The position numbers were made by a program, and so were the translations under genes. A DNA stretch of 64,000 nucleotides from Thermothielavioides terrestris NRRL 8126 (taxonomy: Eukaryota > Ascomycota > Sordariomycetes > Sordariales > Chaetomiaceae), in NCBI RefSeq assembly GCF_000226115.1, contig NC_016461.1:1798001-1862000 (forward strand), in the 5' to 3' direction. The notes under the pieces were generated by a model. That model had not been told where the DNA came from and searched no databases. It saw only the letters and a list, made by a program, of their open reading frames with translations. This document shows positions 55,790 through 64,000 of this stretch, one piece after another. How positions within the stretch are numbered: position 1 is the first letter of the stretch; each line of letters opens with the position of its first letter.

Positions 55790-55930
55790 GCTAAGTTGTA
55801 TATTAACACTATTATAGTACAACGAAAGTATAATAGTAAGCCCTAATATTTCATTATATACTACGGATTAGGTAGGGAGTACGACTAGTAGGTCACTAAG
55901 GACCATTTAATGGCTATAGCGCTACAAATG
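55790..55930 (+). pseudogene. Chromodomain-like C-terminal remnant
   Basis: Stop-interrupted sequence resembling IVQRKYNSKPQYFIIYYGLGR followed by a DHL, which matches the chromodomain pattern QYLVRWxGYG...W...L found at the end of chromoviral polyproteins. Confidence 0.5.
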
Positions 55931-56010
55931 CTATAGGTATAGCGAAAATATTATCAATAATATCATTACTATATCGACGAGGGCGTCGATCTTTTCGTGT
56001 AGCGGCAGAT

Positions 56011-56211
56011 TATAGGAAGCACTTCCTACAAGGCATCTCAGGCATCATTACTAGGGTAGGGGCATCCGTTACAGCCCCATAGCCCAGAGTAGCGTAGGCA
56101 TTGTACTTAGACATATAGACAGACGCAAGGGTGGAGATTCCCGCATCAATCAATCAATCAATCAACCAATCCATCATTGCATCCTACGCATCGCGTAGCA
56201 TTTGTGCCACA
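56011..56211 (+). repeat. Right LTR
   Basis: 201 bp. Its RIP-type changes lie in the first ~85 bases (inner side); the outer part looks unmutated. Confidence 0.92.
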
Positions 56212-56216
56212 CCTGC
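56212..56216. repeat. Target-site duplication, right copy (CCTGC)
   Basis: Matches 49344-49348 exactly. Confidence 0.85.
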
Positions 56217-57289
56217 AGCCCGGGCCCCTGAGGTCCCAGCACCCGTTGTGCCGGCGCACGGCCGCCGCCCGATGTCACGGTGGCCTGCCGCGCTGTTTCT
56301 TTCCCACGCACAACGCCACCGCAGAAAACCGCGAAAAAGTGCGCTGCCGCAATGCAGCTAAAAGAGGGCTAGGAAGGATTCAAAAATCGGAAGCAATGTC
56401 ATCCATCCTGTCGTTTCCTTCCTGTCTTCCCAGGAGCACAGACACAGGAACGCTAACGTGATCGCGGGGGTGGTTGTCTGACTGCTCGCAACTGCCAACG
56501 CTCTCCACCACTCCCACTCCTTCATTGAACTTGATCTTGTGGTCGATGTACTTCTACTGTACTCTAGACATACACGCCTGTACACACACGTCCTCTGTCA
56601 CTCTCACACACTCTCTCTCTTGCAGTCCTGCTCGCGAAACCGTTTGTTCGCAGCCACGATCCGTTCGCTCCTTGTCCACAACCGCGGTGCCGTCCCCGAC
56701 CCGTGTCTCGCGTGTAACTCCAAAACACCACCATCCGGTGAGTTTCAAACTCTCGCGTCTGGACAGCTGCTGCTCGGGAGTAGCCGGCGGTGCTGATCAC
56801 CATCAGCCTAATATAACTTTTTAATACTCGCTGCGACTCGCGAGCTAGACCCCCCAGTCCCGGTCGTTTTGCACATCTCGCTTTGAACCAGCGCTGTTCC
56901 GTCGTCGATCCGGACCGTATACCGTCCCCCCGGGTACGATCATCTCAAGGATCCGCACGTGGCCGACTCGCCCAGAAGCTGTCTCTTCGTGTGTCTCCTG
57001 TTCAATCTGCGTCAAATTCTTCGTGCACTGGGCGAATTGCGCTTGTTGCCTTATTTGGCGATCTCGCCCCATCGCTTCATTTACCGAGCAACACGGAACA
57101 AGGGGCATCCTTGCACCAGCTGACAGTGGCAGACTCGGTGCACAGGAAGACCGCCTGTGGTTGTGACGAGTTCTGAAGCAACATATCGCGCGGAGCTTCC
57201 AGCTTCTTGGTCGACTACATCTTCGGACGACCCCTCAAACGTCAGCTCAGACACTCAGCTCAGGAACCGTCTGCCGACCGATACCAACA
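56217..57289. other. Region upstream of the 57290 gene
   Basis: Base composition returns to normal right after the LTR. Pyrimidine-rich CTCT/CACA stretches near 56580-56630 suggest a promoter or long 5' leader for the next gene. No separate gene recognised. Confidence 0.45.
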
Positions 57290-58597
57290 ATGGGCGGACT
57301 GATACCCTTGGTGCTCGCCTCGAGCAACCGGACGAGTGTCATAGCGAATCCGCAATCATCTCTCCGACGCCAGTCTGCTGCCGGCTCGACAAGCCCGACC
57401 AGCCCGGCGAGCCCGACCTTCGCTGCGCGGGCAGGATTTCCCAAGCGCTTGCCGGTTTCGACGACGGTATCTGAACCGGCACCGCCGTGCACTCCAGCAG
57501 AGTGGAGGAAAATCATCGCCGAAGTCAAGAGAAAATACTTCAGCAAGGGGTACCGGGCGTGCTCGGCAAGATGTCTCGAGGTTCTCGACGGCATCAAGGA
57601 TGCATCCCAGGTTGAGCCGGTGTATCTGATTTACCTTCACTTCTACGCGGCCACCTCGATGGAGATTTGCGCGCGTCCGCTTCCTCCCACCTCGGCCCTG
57701 CGCGCCAATCTCCTGCAACAAGCTCGCACCCACTTCAATCAGGCCGCCTCGCTCATCAATTCCGCCGAGGAGTCGGTGCTCCGAAAGTTCCGTCCGGGCT
57801 CCGTTAGCTCGTCACGGGGCTCTAGCTGCCACTCGCCTTCCGGATCCATCAGCTCCCGGGCATGGACGCCCGACACACGGCTCTCCTCGCCGACCAACTC
57901 GGTCTGCTCGTTCGACGATCTCACCGCCAAGCGACCCCTATCGCCTTCGAGGCGCGTCAAGAAGGTGTCCTTCTCCCTTCCCAAGGAGCAGTCATTGCAA
58001 CCGGTCGCCGCTGAGCCAGTCATCCGCCCGGACTCGCCCACCCTCGGCTTCGACGACGCCTTCTTCCCCGCCGCCGCACCGGCCACGCAACAAGCGCTCC
58101 CAGACAAGCCAGCTCCCTCGCCCAAGTTTCAAGAGATCGAGCTTCCCCTGCAGCCCATACCCGAGCACGAGGACGAATCTGAGTCCGGCCCCCGTGCGGC
58201 CGTGAACGGCCCAGAAGAACAAGACGACCAGAACGCATACCTCGCCGCCCGCGCCGTCCACCGCTACTGCGAGCACCTCTCGAGCCTGCGCGCCCAGCTC
58301 GCCCGCCACTCCACCAGCCTCGACCAGCTGCTTTCCTCCTCCGCCTCCGCTTCCTCAGGACCCAATGGCCCTTCACCGTCCGAACCGGCATCCATGTCTC
58401 CGTCTCTGATGACGACGACTATCACCGCCAACGAAAATGCCAAGCCTAGCAGTAGCAACCACGGCGCCGGGCGCGCCTCCGCGCCAGACCTCCGCGCTCG
58501 CATCGAGCGGCTACGAAGCATCGGCTGGCAAAGGAAGCGCTTCGATCCGGCGAGGTACGAGGCGCTGTGCGATGCTGTCATGGCGGAGCTGGCGTAG
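57290..58597 (+). CDS. Conserved-looking protein of unknown function (435 aa)
   Basis: A single-exon 435-aa frame with no family I can name. Residues about 60-155 look like a folded helical domain: PAEWRKIIAEVKRKYFSKGY, then RACSARCLEVLDG, YLIYLHFYAATSMEIC and LLQQARTHFNQAASL, suggestive of TPR-like helices. The middle is Ser/Pro-rich and disordered (RVKKVSFSLPKE), and the end is a helical segment (ARAVHRYCEHLSSLRAQLARH; LRARIERLRSIGWQRKRFD). No signal peptide or membrane segment. A cytoplasmic or nuclear role is likely but function is not inferred. Confidence 0.75.
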   Translation: MGGLIPLVLASSNRTSVIANPQSSLRRQSAAGSTSPTSPASPTFAARAGFPKRLPVSTTVSEPAPPCTPAEWRKIIAEVKRKYFSKGYRACSARCLEVLDGIKDASQVEPVYLIYLHFYAATSMEICARPLPPTSALRANLLQQARTHFNQAASLINSAEESVLRKFRPGSVSSSRGSSCHSPSGSISSRAWTPDTRLSSPTNSVCSFDDLTAKRPLSPSRRVKKVSFSLPKEQSLQPVAAEPVIRPDSPTLGFDDAFFPAAAPATQQALPDKPAPSPKFQEIELPLQPIPEHEDESESGPRAAVNGPEEQDDQNAYLAARAVHRYCEHLSSLRAQLARHSTSLDQLLSSSASASSGPNGPSPSEPASMSPSLMTTTITANENAKPSSSNHGAGRASAPDLRARIERLRSIGWQRKRFDPARYEALCDAVMAELA

Positions 58598-59842
58598 AGC
58601 GCGGCCAGCTCTGTCTTTTGTTTCTCTGTGTGTCTGCTTGAAGGGGGTCGAGGTTGATACCTTGGAGAAAAGGGGGGAATTGGCGTTTTTTTGTTAGGAG
58701 TTTTATAAATGCATGGCGCGCTGGGTCGGGGTCGTGGGGGCGCATGGGGAGTTAAAGTTCATCCATCTTTCTGGAGATGGCGGTTGTGCTTCATTGCTGT
58801 TTGGTATTGATGGATAAGAGCTATATCACCTGGGGTTATCTGTGGTTGGCGGGATATTATCTGGTTGTCATATCGAGCACAGGTTAGCGGCATATGCATC
58901 TGTTGTTATTTTATTCTACATTTTGTTCTGTGGCTGGTTGCATATATTTCGCTAGGTGGGAGGTTACTTCTCAAACCTTGAACGCTTTAAGGGGGAATGT
59001 CAACAAGCCAGTGGGCAGCTATGCGTCCGCATTCGTAGTTGTGTAATCTGTATACAGTTCGCCTCAGATTCTATGTCTACGCTATGTTGTCGCTCGCAGT
59101 ACCAGCCCGTGTCGCGGCGAGGGTCACGTCGCGAGCCATCTCACCTATTACCGGCGAACCGAGTACGTGGCAAAGGGTTCCTTACGTTCATTGCTCGGAC
59201 TTGATTTTCCCTGCTCTGCATGAGCCCACGTCTAGCCCGAGGACAACAGGTCAGCGTATTATGGGATGGTTCTGCATGTCGCGCGGGAAACGGGGGATAA
59301 CGTTGAAAGCCAACCTTATTTACAATCTCAGGGGCTAACATGCTTGAGTGGCGATGTTACGCAGACCGACCCGGCAAGCAAACATGATCATCACGGACAC
59401 AGACTCATTTGCTGTCGGCCGGCCAGAAATCAACCAAGGCTTGGATGACTCAAAAGCAATGGAAGGATCACTACCTCACGTTACCCAGCTGTGTCTATTC
59501 AACTGCGCGGCTTTCCCGATGAGGAACTGGCGCTCGGAACAGAATCAGATCATGGCAGATTTGCACGGCCCGCAAGATAAAACAGCGAACCGGCTTGCGA
59601 GCGAGCCTAAACACTGGGTATGACAGAAACCTCTTACCCTCCAGCCTCCACCCATCCTCCTTTCCCATCAGAGCAAAGAAAGCCCAACAACCCAAAGCAT
59701 CTTCCAACATCAAACCCCGACATTCCCCATTCGTTTTCAGATCCCTCCCCCCATGCCCCCCCTTCTTCTCATGTTATATTTTTCAGTAATTTACTGCCCA
59801 CCGTGGTATCATCCCCTAGCCCCCTTCCTTCTCACCCCACCT
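58598..59842. other. Convergent 3' flanks
   Basis: 1.2 kb between two converging genes; short frames only, no recognised gene. Confidence 0.45.
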
Positions 59843-61467
<1,625 letters not shown>

Positions 61468-62440
61468 GGTGCCGAGCTTTGCAGGAAGGAGGAAAGCTCA
61501 GAGGGTATCGCGGGGCGCGCCGCTGGAGATCGGCGCGATACAAGTAGGGTCGAAACGAACTTCCAGCTTGTGCTCAATTCCGCAGTCTACGAGTCGTGTT
61601 GACAGCGTCACAGAGTCGGGTTGAGCCCACCGTTAGCTGTGTTGGCAAGTCGGTGCTGGTACGCAGGGGCGAAGGGGCGGGGCTGAGGAGGGGCAGCGCC
61701 TGGGCGGTGCGAAATTGCGGAAAGCGGCTGAGGCTGGAAGCTGGCGGCGGTTCAACAAGCTGAAGGCAAGGGGTCTTGCGGACCCTTAAATCGGCTGGCT
61801 AGGGAGGGCATGCGCCGCGAGGGAGACAACGATAAAGACCCGACAAGGCAGAGCGAGCGGCGTATTTGCAGCAATTCCACGTTGGGCTGACAGTAGCCAA
61901 CCTGCCCAAGTTAAGGCAAACGAGTAGTGTACGGAATACAGTACAATGGAGGACCAAGGGCCCCGCAGCTTGGGAGGCCTGCCGTTTTCAGTAAGGGACC
62001 AGTTCACTGGGAGATTCAGCGGAGATGACTCCCCAAGGGCTAGACATCTAAATACCTGTCATCAAGTCTCTTTCTTGGTCAACAGACAGCCTAGATGGAC
62101 GGAAGCGAGGGATTGCTTGGCCCCATCAGGCATTTTATCTCCTGTTGGTTCCAGACAGCGGTTGCTATGGCGGCCTGGCTGCGTGCTGGGTTCTACACTA
62201 CGCGACGGAGCGCGCGACGGAGGAACACTACTGGGCTGTGCCAGAAGGGTGGGTCGCTCCGCCAAGCATGTGAACCTGGAAGCTACTCCGGACCTTCACT
62301 CCCTCCAGGTATCTCACTGAGTGGGGTCGTCAAAGGCCATCTAGGTGTGTTGGTTACACACACCAGTCTGTCCCCAGCACGGAGATAGTTACTCAAGTTA
62401 GCCCAGGACCAAGCTGTGTGCAGCACTTCCTACGCCTCTT

Positions 62441-62512
62441 CCAGCATTCCCGTCTGAATCCTAAGGTAGCATGGTGGGTGGACCCCTGCCGCGCTAGGAT
62501 TCAGAATGCTGG
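62441..62512. repeat. 72-bp inverted repeat (hairpin)
   Basis: Left arm CCAGCATTC then CTGAATCCTA, interrupted by CCGT; right arm TAGGATTCAGAATGCTGG pairs with both parts. It could be a small MITE remnant or a hairpin. Confidence 0.65.
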
Positions 62513-62762
62513 AGGATGTGAAAGTCATCCGGGGAGCACACCCAAGTGAGGGAAAAAGGTTGACAAAAAAGAAGGCGCTGTCTCATGTTGGTTCTGTTCT
62601 GCCTTCTCATGTCATAACAGGTATATACCTACCTACTCTCTCTGCTGCACGCTCGCATGGTGCTCCCTTCGCGCTTCATTGGCTCAGCAACGGTCATCGC
62701 CATCAGAAGGTGCCTACACAGAAGCCTTGAGGGGTTCTGCGCCGCCTCCAGCGTATGGCACA

Positions 62763-62822
62763 GTGACGGGTCAAATCGTGACGGGTCAAATCGTGACGGG
62801 TCAAATCGTGACGGGTCAAATC
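62763..62822. repeat. 15-bp minisatellite, four copies
   Basis: Unit GTGACGGGTCAAATC repeated four times without change. Confidence 0.92.
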
Positions 62823-63506
62823 GTGCGTTTGGATCCAAGAAACGCCATGCTCTTCCCCGGTTCCTGAATTCCGGGAGCTCAGATCTTTTGTCTGCTGCTT
62901 GCAATTTACAGACAGTCAAGAGATAATGCATGCAACATAAGTACACTAGGTAAGGTAGGTAGGCTGATTATTCACTTCAGATTGACAAGTAGCGAGATGC
63001 GGGGGGAATATAAAGAAAATGTAGAATAAGAAGACAAAAGAAAGAGTACATAATGCCAATGAACTAAGAAATCAAGTTCACATCTAACAGTTCATGTTTG
63101 GTTCGTTCCTGACTCGTGGGTGGCAAACTAAATGAAAGGTGGTGTGTGACGTTGGTAAGATAAGGTCGGCAAGTGGGGCCTTGCAACCCCCCAGAGCTGG
63201 CCTCTGGCAGCCGCGACTTTCCAGGTAGTCAGTCTTCCTCCCCGCCCGATTCCCAGCCTTATACGGAATACCACCTAAGAAAGTGCGGCCCGTCTTCGAT
63301 CAGCGCCCTGCCTCACCTGTGGCTGGCGCATCTTCCAGCTCTGAGGGCTCAGACGCTCGTTGGCTTCCCAACCGTATCACGACCTACCTAGTATTTGCGC
63401 CAACAGGCAACCTGATGTGCCCCGCCCCCGCCTAGCTGCTTGATCTCCACATCCCGCCACCTGCGCATGGTCACCCTCTGCCTCTCGCGCAGCATCACGA
63501 CCGAAG

Positions 63507-64000
63507 ATGGCGGGGCACTTTGCTGCCAAGAGGTTGAGCAAGGAGCTCTCTAAGGTTTGCGGCGTGTCGCCCTGTGCATAGGCGCCCTGTCTAATGCTTT
63601 CCTTCTAGATACGCAGCTCGCTCCCGCCGGGAATTGAGCTGGTTTCGGCGGACAACTTCGAGGAGTGGCTCTTGGACATCAGGGTCTTAGACAACAACCC
63701 GCTCTATCAGAACGAGACGTACAGGCTGAAGTTCCGCTTTGCCTCGTCATATCCCATCGGTATGTCCTGCGCGCCATGTGCGCGCGGCGCGGAGGGGGGG
63801 TTCAGCCTGCAACGATTCTAACCTGGAGCTCGTCGCTTGCAGAACCGCCCGAAGTGGTCTTCGTGAAGCTTCCCGACCGGCCGATCCCAATACACCCCCA
63901 CATCTATTCGAACGGCATCATCTGCCTCGACCTCCTCGGGCAACAGGGCTGGAGTCCGGTGCAGAACGTTGAGAGCGTCTGCATGAGCTTGCAGAGCATG
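63507..64000 (+). CDS. UBE2W/Ubc16-type ubiquitin-conjugating enzyme (partial)
   Basis: Exons 63507-63554, 63609-63759 and 63843 onward; the gene runs off the window. Introns have donors GTTTGC and GTATGT, a CTAAC branch in the second, and keep the frame (SKIRSSLPPG and YPIEPPEVVF). The start MAGHFAAKRLSKELSK is followed by GIELVSADNFEEWLLDI. The catalytic Cys is in NGIICLDLLGQQGWSPVQNV, preceded by IPIHPHIYS with the HPH that UBE2W has in place of the usual HPN. UBE2W-type enzymes can ubiquitinate protein N-termini. Missing is the C-terminal end. This is the second E2 in the window, unrelated in subfamily to pex4. Confidence 0.9.

Larger units (their letters stand above)
49349..56211 (+). 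mobile_element. RIPped Ty3/gypsy LTR retrotransposon, full length
   Basis: Structure is complete: two 201-bp LTRs (49349-49549 and 56011-56211) of equal length without indels, TG start (TA after mutation) and CA end, and a 5-bp CCTGC duplication. TGGTGCC at 49553, just inside the left LTR, is a candidate primer-binding site. Reverse transcriptase precedes integrase, which defines Ty3/gypsy order. A chromodomain-like segment near the 3' end suggests the chromovirus branch. The interior is extremely TpA-rich with CpA/TpG nearly eliminated but CpG retained, and in-frame TAG/TAA stops are everywhere: the signature of RIP. The element is non-functional. Confidence 0.93.
61468..63506. other. Two-kilobase spacer upstream of the CaMK gene and the UBE2W-like gene
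   Basis: Contains TAGTGTACGGAATACAG (61925), a 72-bp imperfect inverted repeat, a four-copy 15-bp minisatellite and another TACGGAATAC (63262). No gene recognised. Confidence 0.45.

Overview
The window is nuclear DNA of a filamentous ascomycete, most likely Sordariomycetes and probably Sordariales/Chaetomiaceae. The evidence is GC-rich coding sequence, about 60-nt spliceosomal introns with GTRNGT donors and CTRAC/CTGAC branch sites, filamentous-fungal gene families, and a repeat mutated purely by C-to-T/G-to-A changes as expected for repeat-induced point mutation (RIP). The exact species cannot be named from the sequence alone. No rRNA, tRNA or CRISPR array was found. Exon joins were worked out by hand from splice signals and reading-frame continuity.

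Layout. 0-10 kb: a peroxisomal E2 (PEX4), an MNN9-type mannosyltransferase, the proteasome ubiquitin receptor RPN13, a Tat-SF1/Cus2-like splicing factor and the bifunctional purine enzyme ADE16/17. 10.4-10.6 kb: a U6 snRNA gene interrupted by an mRNA-type intron. 11-25 kb: a GH125 mannosidase, an acid-lipase/steryl-esterase-like hydrolase, the AAA+ peroxin PEX6, an SH3BGR/thioredoxin-like protein and an unknown His/Ser/Arg-rich protein. 25-31.6 kb: a gene-poor stretch with a GPI-type wall protein and two tiny paralogous Cys-rich proteins. 31.6-43.3 kb: a FYVE-RING ubiquitin ligase (PIB1-like), cytidine deaminase, a Cys-rich single-pass membrane protein, a GH47 mannosidase and a full-length ABCB transporter. 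44.8-47.6 kb: histidyl-tRNA synthetase with 18 coding exons and paired mitochondrial and cytosolic starts. 48.4-56.2 kb: a 379-bp terminal-inverted-repeat element followed by a complete but heavily RIPped Ty3/gypsy retrotransposon with LTRs and a 5-bp target-site duplication. 57-64 kb: a protein of unknown function, a Ca2+/calmodulin-dependent kinase, about 2 kb of repeat-bearing spacer, and a UBE2W-type E2 cut by the window end.

How the genes relate. Most are unlinked housekeeping genes on both strands, as is normal for fungi. Two functional themes recur. One is protein mannosylation and mannose trimming (MNN9, GH125, GH47). The other is ubiquitin handling (PEX4, RPN13, PIB1-like, UBE2W), where PEX4 and PEX6 act in the same peroxisomal receptor-recycling cycle. 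The most noteworthy items are the intron-split U6 gene, the tandem micro-Cys proteins, the TIR element with telomere-like core, the inward-graded RIP in the LTRs, the histidyl-tRNA synthetase microexons, and a 10-mer repeated in intergenic DNA.
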